From Streptomyces durmitorensis (GTDB lineage Bacteria; Actinomycetota; Actinomycetes; Streptomycetales; Streptomycetaceae): a DNA stretch of 64,000 nt. The translations under genes were made by a program, and so were the position numbers. Positions 8,649-17,272 of this stretch are shown in pieces; the stretch's first letter is position 1, and each line of letters starts with the position of its first letter. Where the stretch lies: assembly GCF_023498005.1 (NCBI RefSeq), contig NZ_CP097289.1, positions 6,572,001 through 6,636,000 on the forward strand, given 5' to 3'. The notes under the pieces are model-generated. The model was not told where the DNA came from and did not search any database. It saw only the letters and a list, made by a program, of their open reading frames with translations.

Positions 8649-9839
8649 GTGAAGGCGTACATAGTCGGCGTCGGCATGACAAAGTTCGAGAAGCCCGAGA
8701 CGCGGGACTGGCAGTACTGGGACATGGCGAAGGAGGCGGGCACCAAGGCGCTCGACGACGCCGGGATCTCCTACGAGCAGGTGGAGCAGGTCCCGGTCGG
8801 GTACTGCTTCCAGGCATCGACGGCAGGACAGCGGGCCGTGTACGAACTGGGCCTGACCGGCGTCCCCGTCTACAACGTGAACAACAACTGCGCGACCGCC
8901 TCGACCGCGCTGATGATGGCGCGGCAGTTCGTCGAGGGCGGCATCAACGACTGCGTGCTCGCGCTGGGCTTCGAGAAGATGGCGCGCGGCGCGCTGGGCG
9001 GAGGGTCCGACGGCGGGGACTTCAAGACGTCTCCCGTCGCCCGGCACTACGGCGTGATGGCGGCACGCCACGGCTTCGAGATGACCCCGCCCACCGCCCA
9101 GATCTTCGGCGACGCGGCACGCGAGCACATGGAGCTGTACGGCACGACACCGGCGCAGCTCGCCGCGGTGGGCGCCAAGAACCACCGGCACTCGGTGAAC
9201 AATCCGTACGCCCAGTTCCAGGACGAGTACACGGTCGACGAGATCCTCGCCGCCAAGACCATCCACAGCCCGCTCACCAAGCTGCAGTGCTCGCCGACGT
9301 CGGACGGTTCGGCGGCGGCGGTCGTGGTGTCGGAGCGCTTCGTGGAGCGGCACGGCCTCCAGGAGCGGGCCGTGGAGATCGCGGCGCAGGCGATGACGAC
9401 GGACACCGGGGAGTCCTTCGCATCGGGCTCGTGCATCGACGTCGTGGGGCAGCCGATGTCGAGGGCGGCGGCGCGGGAGGTCTACGAGAAGTCGGGCCTG
9501 GGCATCGAGGACGTCGACGTCGTCGAGCTGCACGACTGCTTCTCCATCAACGAGCTCCTGACGTACGAGGCCCTTGGCATGTGCGCGGCGGGGGAGTCGG
9601 GCAAGCTCGTCGAGAGCGGGGCGACGACGTACGGCGGGCGCTGGGTGGTGAACCCGTCGGGCGGCCTGATCTCCAAGGGGCATCCGCTCGGCGCGACGGG
9701 AATCGCCCAAGTGGCGGAGATCACCTGGCAGTTGAGGGGCGAGGCGAAGGCGCGGCAGGTGGCGGGCGCGCGCGTGGGGCTCGCGCACAACATCGGCCTG
9801 GGGGGAGCGGCGGTGGTGACGCTGCTGCGGAAGGGGTAG
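8649..9839 (+). CDS. SCP2-type thiolase / lipid-transfer protein (Ltp family)
   Basis: The gene starts 21 bases after the dehydrogenase stop, with AAGGAG upstream, so the pair is an operon. The 396-residue product has the acyl-accepting cysteine in [10 protein letters not shown] (Cys81), an HDCFS motif (His295) and GHPLGATG (His345). These are the catalytic residues of the SCP2/non-specific lipid-transfer branch of thiolases. Members cleave beta-keto acyl-CoA or act as retro-aldolases in steroid side-chain degradation (Ltp2, Ltp3). The role here is most likely the last step of the beta-oxidation round encoded with the genes at 15259-18226. Confidence 0.88.
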   Translation: MKAYIVGVGMTKFEKPETRDWQYWDMAKEAGTKALDDAGISYEQVEQVPVGYCFQASTAGQRAVYELGLTGVPVYNVNNNCATASTALMMARQFVEGGINDCVLALGFEKMARGALGGGSDGGDFKTSPVARHYGVMAARHGFEMTPPTAQIFGDAAREHMELYGTTPAQLAAVGAKNHRHSVNNPYAQFQDEYTVDEILAAKTIHSPLTKLQCSPTSDGSAAAVVVSERFVERHGLQERAVEIAAQAMTTDTGESFASGSCIDVVGQPMSRAAAREVYEKSGLGIEDVDVVELHDCFSINELLTYEALGMCAAGESGKLVESGATTYGGRWVVNPSGGLISKGHPLGATGIAQVAEITWQLRGEAKARQVAGARVGLAHNIGLGGAAVVTLLRKG

Positions 9840-9924
9840 TCGGAGGAGGCCGGAGTCCTAGGACCCGCGGCCGAGGCCTCCTGCGTCGAAACCCCGATGC
9901 ACGGGGAACGCAATTCCTGAGAAC

Positions 9925-11370
9925 ATGCCCGTCATGGTCCAAACGCCCCCTGACACTTACATAGCCGCGACCCCGCGGAAGTCCGCACCGGTGTGGGCGG
10001 TGCTCCTCGCCGCCTGCGCCGGGCAGTTCCTGGTCGTCCTGGATGTGTCGGTGGTGAACACCGCGCTGCCGTCCATGCGCTCCGACCTGGGCATGAGCGC
10101 CGTCGGACTGCAGTGGGTGGTCAACGCGTACTCGATCGCCTTCGCCGGTTTCATGCTGCTCGGCGGGCGGGCCGGTGACCTCTTCGGGCGCAAGCGAATG
10201 TTCCTGGTCGGGCTCGGGCTCTTCACGGTGGCCTCGCTCGCGGGCGGCCTCGCGCAGGCCGAGTGGCAGCTGCTCGTGGCGCGGGCCGTGCAGGGGCTCG
10301 GCGCGGCGGTCCTGGCCCCTTCGACCCTGACGATCCTCACCTCGGCGGTGCCCGAGGGGCCCGCGCGGATACGGGCCATCGGGACCTGGTCTGCGGTGGG
10401 CGCGGGCGGCGGCGCCGCGGGCGGCCTCGTCGGAGGGGTCCTCACCGACGTGCTCTCCTGGCGCTGGGTGCTCCTGATCAACGTGCCGATCGGCGCGCTG
10501 GTCGTCGTCGCGGGCGTGGCCTGGCTCACCGAGAGCCGGGCCGGCGAGGCACGCCGCCTCGATGTGCCGGGCGCGGTCCTTGTGACGGCGGGCCTCGCCA
10601 CGCTCGCGTACGGGATCGTGCAGACGGAGGAGGAGGGCTGGACGGCTTCGGCGACCCTGGTGCCGCTGGCCGCGGGGCTGGCGCTGCTCGCCCTCTTCCT
10701 CCTGGTCGAGGCGCGGACGAAGGTTCCGCTGATGCCGCTGAAGCTGTTCCGGGTGCGGTCCGTCTCGGCGGCGAACGCGGCGATGTTCGTGTGCGGCGGC
10801 GGCATGTTCGCCATGTGGTTCTTCATGACGCTGTACGCGCAGAACGTCCTCGGCTACTCGGCGCTGAAGGCGGGCCTCGCGCTGATCCCCTCGTCGCTGA
10901 CGGTCGTCGTCGGCTCGAAGCTCGCGCCGCGGCTGATGCGGGTCCTCGGCGCGAAGAACGTCTCCGTGCTCGGGATCCTGGTGGCGGCGGCGGGCTTCGG
11001 CTGGCAGTCCCTGATGACCGCGGACGGCGGCTACGTCACGTCGATCATGCTGCCCGGCATCGTGATGATGCTCGGCGCGGGGCTCGCCACGACGCCGCTG
11101 GCGTCGCTCGGGACGTCCGGGGCGGACCCCGGGGACGCGGGGCTCGTCTCCGGCCTGATCAACACCTCGCGGACGATGGGCGGTGCGCTGGGGCTCGCGG
11201 TGCTCTCCACGGTCTCCGCGTCGCGGATGGGCGGGTCGACCACTCCGGAGGCGCTGACGGCCGGGTACGCGTTGGCGTTCCGGACCAGTGGGTTCATTCT
11301 GCTGGGGGGCGTGCTGGTGCTGCTGCTGTGGATGCCGCGGGACGGGAATTCCAGCCCGTCCGGCGTTTGA
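9925..11370 (+). CDS. MFS transporter, DHA2 (EmrB/QacA) family
   Basis: The 481-residue product has about 14 transmembrane helices. Motif A GGRAGDLFGRKRMF is near residue 75, and the helix-1 motif QFLVVLDVSVVNTALP is typical of the DHA2 drug:H+ antiporters. The start could be 9925 or 9934, as both ATGs are in frame and the ribosome site is weak. The last residues (SSPSGV) and the stop codon are encoded by a dispersed repeat at 11352-11395, so the original C-terminus has been replaced. The substrate is unknown. Confidence 0.9.
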   Translation: MPVMVQTPPDTYIAATPRKSAPVWAVLLAACAGQFLVVLDVSVVNTALPSMRSDLGMSAVGLQWVVNAYSIAFAGFMLLGGRAGDLFGRKRMFLVGLGLFTVASLAGGLAQAEWQLLVARAVQGLGAAVLAPSTLTILTSAVPEGPARIRAIGTWSAVGAGGGAAGGLVGGVLTDVLSWRWVLLINVPIGALVVVAGVAWLTESRAGEARRLDVPGAVLVTAGLATLAYGIVQTEEEGWTASATLVPLAAGLALLALFLLVEARTKVPLMPLKLFRVRSVSAANAAMFVCGGGMFAMWFFMTLYAQNVLGYSALKAGLALIPSSLTVVVGSKLAPRLMRVLGAKNVSVLGILVAAAGFGWQSLMTADGGYVTSIMLPGIVMMLGAGLATTPLASLGTSGADPGDAGLVSGLINTSRTMGGALGLAVLSTVSASRMGGSTTPEALTAGYALAFRTSGFILLGGVLVLLLWMPRDGNSSPSGV

Positions 11371-11395
11371 GGACGAACTCGGCGGAGCCGGTGAT
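11352..11395 (-). repeat. Dispersed 44-bp intergenic repeat, copy 2
   Basis: The reverse complement differs from copy 1 (4323-4366) at one base in 44. The repeat overlaps the 3' end of the MFS gene and supplies its last codons and stop at 11368-11370. Confidence 0.85.
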
Positions 11396-11436
11396 CGACG
11401 GTGCGCGAGGCCCAGGGCTCAAGGCCCAGGGGCCAG

Positions 11437-12042
11437 TCAGAGCCAACCCCGCTGCCTGGCCTCCCGTACCGCCTCCATCCGGTTCCGCGTCCCCGTCTTT
11501 CCGATCGCCGCCGAGAGATAGTTCCGCACCGTCGACTCCGACAGGTGCAGCTTCTCCGCGATGTCGGAGACCGTCGCCCCGTCCACCGAGGCCCGCAGGA
11601 CGTCCGCCTCGCGCGTCGTCAGCGGACTGGGACCCGCGCTCAGGGCCGCCGCCGCGAGGGCGGGGTCGATCACCGTCTCGCCCCGCAGCGCCTGGCGGAT
11701 CGCCTCCGCCAGGTCCTCCACCGGGCCGTCCTTGACCAGGAAGCCCACCGCGCCCGCCTCCATCGCCCGGCGCAGATAGCCGGGCCTGCCGAAGGTCGTG
11801 AGGATGAGGACCCGGCACTCGGGGCACTCGTCGCGCAGGTCCGCCGCCGCGTCGAGCCCGCTGCGGCCCGGCAGTTCGATGTCGAGGAGCGCCACGTCGG
11901 GGCGTGAGTTCAGCGCCGCGTCCACGATCTCGTCGCCCGCGCCGACCTGCGCGACGACCTCGATGTCCTGCTCCATGCCGAGCAGCAGCGCGAGCGCGCT
12001 CCGCATCATGCCCTGATCCTCGGCGAGCAGGACTCTGATCAT
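11437..12042 (-). CDS. NarL/LuxR-family response regulator
   Basis: The 201-residue product has a receiver domain (MIRVLLAEDQGMMR, phospho-acceptor Asp in ALLDIELPGRSG at about residue 53, Lys in GFLVKDGP). A C-terminal LuxR-type helix-turn-helix follows (LTTREADVLRASVDGATVSD, then LHLSESTVRNYLSAAIGKTG). Its ATG (12042-12040) overlaps the TGA of the upstream kinase gene, so the two are translationally coupled. It probably receives phosphate from that kinase and controls the linked ABC exporter operon. Confidence 0.93.
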   Translation of the reverse strand: MIRVLLAEDQGMMRSALALLLGMEQDIEVVAQVGAGDEIVDAALNSRPDVALLDIELPGRSGLDAAADLRDECPECRVLILTTFGRPGYLRRAMEAGAVGFLVKDGPVEDLAEAIRQALRGETVIDPALAAAALSAGPSPLTTREADVLRASVDGATVSDIAEKLHLSESTVRNYLSAAIGKTGTRNRMEAVREARQRGWL

Positions 12043-13268
12043 GGGGTGCGCTCCTCCACAACGGGGCCGGTGCTGAACTCGGTGACCGGCAGCTCCGCGG
12101 TGACCCGGAAACCGCCGCGTGGTGCGGGGCCCGACTCCAGGGAGCCGCCCGCCGCCGCGAGGCGTTCGGCCAGGCCTTTCAGCCCGCTGCCGGGCGCTGT
12201 CGAGCCTACGCCGCGGCCGTCGTCGGTGATCAGGAGTCGGGTCCGTTCGGCGGTGCCCGTCACCTCGATCTCGCAGCGGGTCGCCTTGGAGTGGCGTACG
12301 ACGTTCGTGGCGGACTCCCGGACGACCCAGCCGAGCAGCGCCGCCGTCTGCGGGGCGAGCGGCGGTCCCGACTGGCGTACGACCGCTTCGATGCCCGCCG
12401 CGTCCAGGAGGTCGCGGGCCCGGTCGAGCTCCGTGGCGAGGCTGCCCTCGCGGTAGCCGGTGACCGCCTCGCGGATCTCGGTCAGGGCCTGGCGGCCGAC
12501 GGACTCGATGTCGGCGACCTGGCCGAGCGCCGCGTCCAGGTCGCGGGGGGCGAGGCGGCGCGTGGCCTCCGCCTTGACCACGATCACCGAGAGCGTGTGG
12601 CCGAGCAGGTCGTGCAGGTCCCGCGAGAAGCGCAGCCGTTCCTTCTCGACGGCGGTGCGGGCCAACTCCTCGCGGGTGGTGCGCAGTTCCTTGACCGTCT
12701 CGGCCAGGGCCAGGATCGCGGCCGTCACCATGACGGAGAGGAACGTGCCGTACGCGATGCCCGCCGCGTCCCATCCCTCCCGCAGCCCGCCGACCACCGC
12801 CGCCGAGATGCTCAGGGCGAACCCCGCGGGAACGAGCTGCCTGCCCCGCAGCACTGATCCGGTGGCCAGGCCGAGGAGCGGGAAGAACATCAGCCAGCTG
12901 CCGCCGTAGCCGATGGCGAGGGCGAAGGTGACCGCGGTCAGCGCGAGCAGCGACTGCTTGGTGACGCGCGCCTCCCGCGCCTGCTTGTTGAAGGCGCGGA
13001 ACACCACGTTGATGTAAAGGGAGTTGAAGACGAGGAGCCCGAGGCCGGCGAGCCAGGGGTTGCCCGTCTTGCCCTGGAGGAGGTTGGAGAAGGAGCCCAT
13101 CCCCATCAGGAGCCAGGGCAGCATCGCGAAGCCGTTGGGCGGACCCAGGTCCTCGGGCCTGCTCCGCCCGGACTTCTCCTTCGCCCGCATCTCGGCGAGC
13201 TGCTCCCTGCTGCTCTGTTTCCAGGCCGCGAGACGTGTGTGCCGCTGCCAGAAGCCGTTCACCGGCAT
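12039..13268 (-). CDS. Sensor histidine kinase (HisKA_3 / DesK type)
   Basis: I favour the ATG at 13268-13266, preceded by AGGAGA at a good spacing. An upstream in-frame ATG at 13346 overlaps the permease stop (ATGA) but would add a Thr/Pro repeat tail. The product of about 409 residues has several membrane helices in the N-terminal half. Then come a dimerisation domain with the phospho-acceptor His in RFSRDLHDLLGHTLSV and an ATPase domain with VVRESATNVVRHSKA (N box) and DDGRGVG. It lacks an obvious extracellular sensor, like intramembrane-sensing kinases next to ABC exporters. Confidence 0.9.
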   Translation of the reverse strand: MPVNGFWQRHTRLAAWKQSSREQLAEMRAKEKSGRSRPEDLGPPNGFAMLPWLLMGMGSFSNLLQGKTGNPWLAGLGLLVFNSLYINVVFRAFNKQAREARVTKQSLLALTAVTFALAIGYGGSWLMFFPLLGLATGSVLRGRQLVPAGFALSISAAVVGGLREGWDAAGIAYGTFLSVMVTAAILALAETVKELRTTREELARTAVEKERLRFSRDLHDLLGHTLSVIVVKAEATRRLAPRDLDAALGQVADIESVGRQALTEIREAVTGYREGSLATELDRARDLLDAAGIEAVVRQSGPPLAPQTAALLGWVVRESATNVVRHSKATRCEIEVTGTAERTRLLITDDGRGVGSTAPGSGLKGLAERLAAAGGSLESGPAPRGGFRVTAELPVTEFSTGPVVEERTP

Positions 13269-13342
13269 CGCTTCTCCTGTCGTGCCCTGACGCGTCGTCG
13301 GGGTCGGAGTCCGAGTCTGAGTCGGAGTCGGAGTCGGAGTCG

Positions 13343-14068
13343 TCATACGGTCCGCGCCGCCCGGCGGTACGAGGTCACAGCGTACGAACCGAACGCCAGC
13401 AGCCAGGCGATCAGCACCGCGACCGTGCCGAAAGCGATGCCGCCGCCGTCCGTCACGGACGTGCCGAGCTCCGCGAAGCGGTGCGTGGGTGTGTAGTCGG
13501 ACAGGGTGCGCAGCCAGCCGGGGAACAGGTCGACGGGGAACCAGAGCCCGCCGAGCACCGCGAGCCCCAGGTTGCAGGCCGTGTTCACCACGCCCGTGGT
13601 CTGCGCGGTCAGGCGGTACCCGTTGCCGAGCCCCAGCATCGTGAAGGGCAGCGAGCCGAGCCAGAGCAGCACCGCGGCGGCCGCCCACTGCCAGGCCGCC
13701 ATGCGTACGCCGTTGACCAGGCCGCCCGCGGCGAACACCGCCACGATCGCCGGGAGCACGGTCACCGCACCGGTCAGGGCCCGGCCCGTCACGACCTCGC
13801 GCGGTGTCATCGGCGTCACCCGCAGCTGCCGCAGCCAGCCGGTCGTCTTGTCCTCGGCGACGCCGGTGCCGGTGTTCAGGGCGGCGATCACGGCCCCGTA
13901 CGCGGCCATGCCGATCATCGACGTCGTCTTCCACCGCTCGTGGTCCGAGCCGCCGCCGATGTTGGTGAACAGCAGGTACATCAGCACCGGGAGTGCGATG
14001 CCGCCGATGACGAAGCCGGTGTCGCGGAGCGTTCTGCGCACTTCGAGCCCGAGGTAGGCGAACATCAC
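13343..14068 (-). CDS. ABC-2 type exporter permease
   Basis: The 241-residue product starts at GTG 14068, overlapping the TGA of the ATPase gene. It has about six hydrophobic helices, including TGFVIGGIALPVLMYLLF and LLIAWLLAFGSYAVTSYRR at the end. The order ATPase, permease, kinase, regulator with stop/start overlaps at all or nearly all junctions (the kinase start is in doubt) shows one tightly coupled operon. With the neighbouring ATPase it should export a lipid, peptide or drug. Confidence 0.88.
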   Translation of the reverse strand: MMFAYLGLEVRRTLRDTGFVIGGIALPVLMYLLFTNIGGGSDHERWKTTSMIGMAAYGAVIAALNTGTGVAEDKTTGWLRQLRVTPMTPREVVTGRALTGAVTVLPAIVAVFAAGGLVNGVRMAAWQWAAAAVLLWLGSLPFTMLGLGNGYRLTAQTTGVVNTACNLGLAVLGGLWFPVDLFPGWLRTLSDYTPTHRFAELGTSVTDGGGIAFGTVAVLIAWLLAFGSYAVTSYRRAARTV

Positions 14069-14982
14069 ACGGCCTCCGGGGTGAGAGGAGCGGTGGTCAG
14101 GGCCAGGAACGCCTCGTCGAGCGAGGCCGCCGTGACTTCGAGGCCGCGGATCGCACCGAGCCGCGCGAGCGCGATCACCGTCGCGTCCGAGTCCTCCGTA
14201 CGCAGCCGGGCCCGGTCCCCGCGCACCTCGACGGCGACCACACCGGGCAGCAGCGTCAGACCCTCCGTGCCCCTCCCGGCCAGGTCGAGGGAGACGGTGC
14301 TGCCGCCCGCGGACCGCTTGACCTGCTCGCCCGTGCCGTCGGCGACGATCCGGCCGTGGTCCATGACGACGATGCGGTCCGCGTGCCGGTCGGCCTCCTC
14401 CAGGTAGTGGGTGGAGAACAGGACGGTGTGGCCGCGCCGCGCGTAGGCACGCATCGACGCCCAGAACGCCTGGCGCGCCTCCACGTCGAGAGCGGCGGTC
14501 GGCTCGTCGAGGACGATCAGCGAGGGGGTACCGGCCAGGGCGAGGGCGAACCGCACCCGCTGCGTCTGGCCCCCGGACAGCTTGTCGACGCGCCGCCCGG
14601 CCAGCTCCTCGATCCCGGCGAGCGCGAGGGCCTCGCCGACGGGCAGCGGCGCCGGATAGCGCCCGGCCACGAAGGAGACGAGCTCGCGCACGGTGACGCG
14701 CGGGACGAGGCGGCCCTCCTGGAGCATGGCGCCCACGTGCCCGGCGCGCACGGCGTCAGCGGGCGGTCCGCCGAAGAGCTCGACGCGGCCCGCGTCGGGG
14801 GCGTCGAGGCCGAGCAGGAGGGAGATCGCCGTGGACTTGCCCGCGCCGTTGCGGCCGAGCAGGGCGACGGTCTCACCACGCAGGATCTCCAGGTCGACGC
14901 CGTCGACGGCGCGCAGCGGCCCGAAGGCCTTGACCACGCCGGAGAACGCCACGGCCCGCTCGGCGGGCACTGAATTCGTCAT
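14065..14982 (-). CDS. ABC transporter ATP-binding protein
   Basis: The 305-residue product has Walker A (GRNGAGKST, about residue 43), the signature LSGGQTQRVRFALALAG, Walker B (LIVLDEPTAALDVEARQ) and the switch His in LFSTHYLEEADRHADR. It is the first gene of the exporter/two-component operon that runs to 11437. Members of this group (DrrA/CcmA-like) energise ABC-2 exporters for antibiotics or lipids. The promoter should lie in 14983-15258. Confidence 0.93.
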   Translation of the reverse strand: MTNSVPAERAVAFSGVVKAFGPLRAVDGVDLEILRGETVALLGRNGAGKSTAISLLLGLDAPDAGRVELFGGPPADAVRAGHVGAMLQEGRLVPRVTVRELVSFVAGRYPAPLPVGEALALAGIEELAGRRVDKLSGGQTQRVRFALALAGTPSLIVLDEPTAALDVEARQAFWASMRAYARRGHTVLFSTHYLEEADRHADRIVVMDHGRIVADGTGEQVKRSAGGSTVSLDLAGRGTEGLTLLPGVVAVEVRGDRARLRTEDSDATVIALARLGAIRGLEVTAASLDEAFLALTTAPLTPEAV

Positions 14983-15085
14983 GGCTGTGACGTTACGAAC
15001 CCGGGGCGGTGCGGCGGCAGATGTGGTTGTACGGACTCGGCCGGTACAAATGTCACACGCCTGAACAGCGGTGCACCGGGAGTAT

Positions 15086-15100
15086 CTGACGTGACGTCAG
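15086..15100. promoter_or_regulatory. 15-bp perfect palindrome in a divergent intergenic region
   Basis: CTGACGTGACGTCAG is fully symmetrical around its central G. It lies between the divergent ABC-exporter operon (start 14982) and the MaoC gene (start 15259), about 100 bases from the first. It is a plausible operator; no cognate regulator can be named. Confidence 0.45.
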
Positions 15101-15148
15101 GAGTCTTCACAACTACCGGACGCTCGGCTATACATGGGATCGCCGGAC

Positions 15149-15162
15149 TGGAACGCGTTCTA
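15149..15162. promoter_or_regulatory. KstR-like operator upstream of the MaoC hydratase operon
   Basis: TGGAACGCGTTCTA fits TNNAACNNGTTNNA and differs from the site at 6389-6402 at a single central base. The following bases (GAACG) extend a second half site. The start codon is at 15259. Confidence 0.7.
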
Positions 15163-15258
15163 GAACGGGCTCCTTCCGGCCCTGTTGCGACCTCGGTGCG
15201 ACCGACGGTGCGGACGGCCGCACCGAGGTCTTCAGACCGGCCAAGGAGCTGCCACCAC

Positions 15259-16122
15259 ATGCCCATCGACGCCGCGAAAGCACTGGCCGCGGAGCCCAGG
15301 TCGGCCGAGATCACCTGGGATCACAAGGACATCCAGCTCTACCACCTGGGCCTCGGCGCGGGCGTCCCCGCCACCGACCCCGACGAGCTGCGCTACACCC
15401 TGGAGTCGAAGCTGCACGTCCTGCCCAGCTTCGCCACCGTCGCGGGCGCGGGCATGGGCGTCGTCGGCGGGCTCTCGTCACCGGGCATCGAGGTGAACCT
15501 CGCCGCGGTCCTGCACGGCGGCCAGAGCATCACGCTGCACCGCCCGATCCCGGTCAAGGGCAAGGCCGTCACCACCTCCAAGGTGGCCGCCGTGTACGAC
15601 AAGGGCAAGGCCGCGATCCTCGTCCTGCGCACCGAAGTGGCCGACGGTGAGGGGCCGTTGTGGACCAGCGACGCGCAGATCTTCGTACGCGGCGAAGGCG
15701 GATTCGGCGGCGAACGCGGCCCTTCCACCCGCGTCCCGGCCCCGGAGGGCGAGCCCGACAAGACCGTCGAGCGCCCGGTCCGCGAGGAGCAGGCGCTGCT
15801 CTACCGCCTCTCCGGTGACTGGAACCCCCTGCACGCCGACCCCGAGTTCGCCAAGCTCGCGGGCTTCGACCGGCCGATCCTGCACGGCCTGTGCACCTAC
15901 GGGATGACGCTCAAGGCCGTCGTCGACACGGTGCTCGGCGGTGACGTGTCGCGGGTACGCGGCTACAGCACGCGCTTCACCGGGATCGTCTTCCCCGGGG
16001 AGACCCTGCGGATCCGGATGTGGCGCCCTCAGGGGACGGAGGGCCGCGTCCAGGTCGCGGTGACGGCGGTCGAGCGGGACGACGCGCCGGTCCTCGCCGA
16101 CACGATCGTCGAACACGCCTGA
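15259..16122 (+). CDS. MaoC-family 2-enoyl-CoA hydratase (double hot-dog, Hsd4B-like)
   Basis: ATG 15259 has AGGAG about ten bases upstream. The 287-residue product has an N-terminal hot-dog half and a C-terminal half with the hydratase-2 motif SGDWNPLHADPEFAKLAGF followed by PILHGLCTYG; Asp and His of this motif are the catalytic pair. Length and layout match actinobacterial enoyl-CoA hydratases such as the Hsd4B group. It would add water across the double bond made by the dehydrogenase at 6444-8627. It is first in a three-gene run with the alcohol dehydrogenase and SDR. Confidence 0.88.
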   Translation: MPIDAAKALAAEPRSAEITWDHKDIQLYHLGLGAGVPATDPDELRYTLESKLHVLPSFATVAGAGMGVVGGLSSPGIEVNLAAVLHGGQSITLHRPIPVKGKAVTTSKVAAVYDKGKAAILVLRTEVADGEGPLWTSDAQIFVRGEGGFGGERGPSTRVPAPEGEPDKTVERPVREEQALLYRLSGDWNPLHADPEFAKLAGFDRPILHGLCTYGMTLKAVVDTVLGGDVSRVRGYSTRFTGIVFPGETLRIRMWRPQGTEGRVQVAVTAVERDDAPVLADTIVEHA

Positions 16123-16123
16123 A

Positions 16124-16164
16124 TTCCGTACGGCCTGAGTTCCGTACGACCTGAGTTCCGTACG
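16124..16164 (+). repeat. 16-bp tandem repeat in the MaoC-ADH spacer
   Basis: TTCCGTACG occurs three times at a 16-base period (16124, 16140, 16156), with the linker GCCTGAG or ACCTGAG between copies. The last copy abuts the ribosome site of the gene starting at 16179. Confidence 0.75.
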
Positions 16165-16178
16165 AGAGGAGCCGCACC

Positions 16179-17255
16179 ATGCGCGCAGCCGTACTGCACG
16201 AGACAGGCCAGGACAAACTCGAGGTCCTCGACGACATCGAGACGGTGGGTTTTGGCCCCGGCAAGGTGAAGATCAGGGTGCGGGCCACCGGCCTGTGCCA
16301 CTCCGACGTCTCCGCGATGAACGGCGTACTGCCGCAGCCCGCGCCGTTCATCCCCGGTCACGAGGGCGCGGGCGAGATCATCGACGTCGGCGACGGCGTG
16401 AGCGGCATCAGCCAGGGCGACCGGGTCCTGGTGTGCTGGCTGCCCGCCTGCGGCACGTGTCCGGCGTGCAAGCGCGGCCAGAGCCAGCTGTGCCTGGCCG
16501 GTTTCATGAACGCGGGCACCCCCAACTTCAAGCGCCCGGACGGCGATGTCTTCGGCTTCGCCGGCACGGGGACCTTCGCCGAGGAGGTCGTGGTCGACGC
16601 GGGCTGCGCCGTGCCGATCCCGGACGACGTGCCCTTCGACATCGCGGCCCTGATCGGCTGCGGGGTGACGACGGGGCTGGGCGCGGCCATCAACACCGCG
16701 AAGGTGGAGGCCGGTTCGTCGGTCGCCGTCATCGGCTGCGGCGGCGTCGGCATCTCCGCGATCCAGGGCGCGCGGCTCAAGGGCGCGGCGCAGATCATCG
16801 CCGTCGACCCGGTGGCGTCCCGGCGCGAGGCCGCGCTGCGGTTCGGCGCGACGGAGGCGGTCGCACCTGACGAACTCGCCGACGCCAAGCAGCGGGTGAC
16901 CGCGGGCGAGGGCTTCGACTACGTCTTCGAGGTCGTGGGCAAGTCCGCCACCGCCCGCACCGCGTACGAGACGACGCGGCGCGGCGGCACGCTGTGCATC
17001 GTCGGAGCGGGCGCCATGGACGACAACCTCCAGCTGAACATGTTCGAGCTGTTCTTCGACGAGAAGAAGATCCTGCCGTCCATGTACGGCGGCGGCGACG
17101 TCCTGCGGTCCTACGAGCGGGCCATCGCGCTGTGGCGCGCGGGCCGGATCGACCTGGAGAGCCTGATCACCCACCGGGTGCCGCTCTCCGAGATCAACGA
17201 AGCGCTTGACCAGATGCGTACGGGCGTCGCGCTGCGTACGTGCATCGAGATCTGA
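16179..17255 (+). CDS. Zinc-dependent alcohol dehydrogenase (MDR, class III-like)
   Basis: The 358-residue product has the catalytic zinc ligands Cys40 in TGLCHSDVSA and His/Glu in PGHEGAGE. The structural zinc cysteines are in CGTCPACKRGQSQLC, and the NAD-binding glycine motif is GCGGVGISAIQGA. It would oxidise an alcohol or reduce an aldehyde with NAD+. Related genes (AdhD type) sit in steroid-catabolic clusters of other actinobacteria. The spacing between the hydratase gene and the SDR gene supports one transcript. Confidence 0.9.
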   Translation: MRAAVLHETGQDKLEVLDDIETVGFGPGKVKIRVRATGLCHSDVSAMNGVLPQPAPFIPGHEGAGEIIDVGDGVSGISQGDRVLVCWLPACGTCPACKRGQSQLCLAGFMNAGTPNFKRPDGDVFGFAGTGTFAEEVVVDAGCAVPIPDDVPFDIAALIGCGVTTGLGAAINTAKVEAGSSVAVIGCGGVGISAIQGARLKGAAQIIAVDPVASRREAALRFGATEAVAPDELADAKQRVTAGEGFDYVFEVVGKSATARTAYETTRRGGTLCIVGAGAMDDNLQLNMFELFFDEKKILPSMYGGGDVLRSYERAIALWRAGRIDLESLITHRVPLSEINEALDQMRTGVALRTCIEI

Positions 17256-17272
17256 GAGGACTTCGATCCCTG

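Noticed and set aside
6426..9788. An 1120-codon open frame on the minus strand
   Set aside because: It is antisense to the acyl-CoA dehydrogenase and thiolase genes, has a skewed His/Arg/Leu composition and no family motifs. Long antisense frames are expected at this GC content.
13295..13346. CRISPR-like short repeats
   Set aside because: These are simple hexamers without spacers. No repeat-spacer array was seen anywhere in the window.
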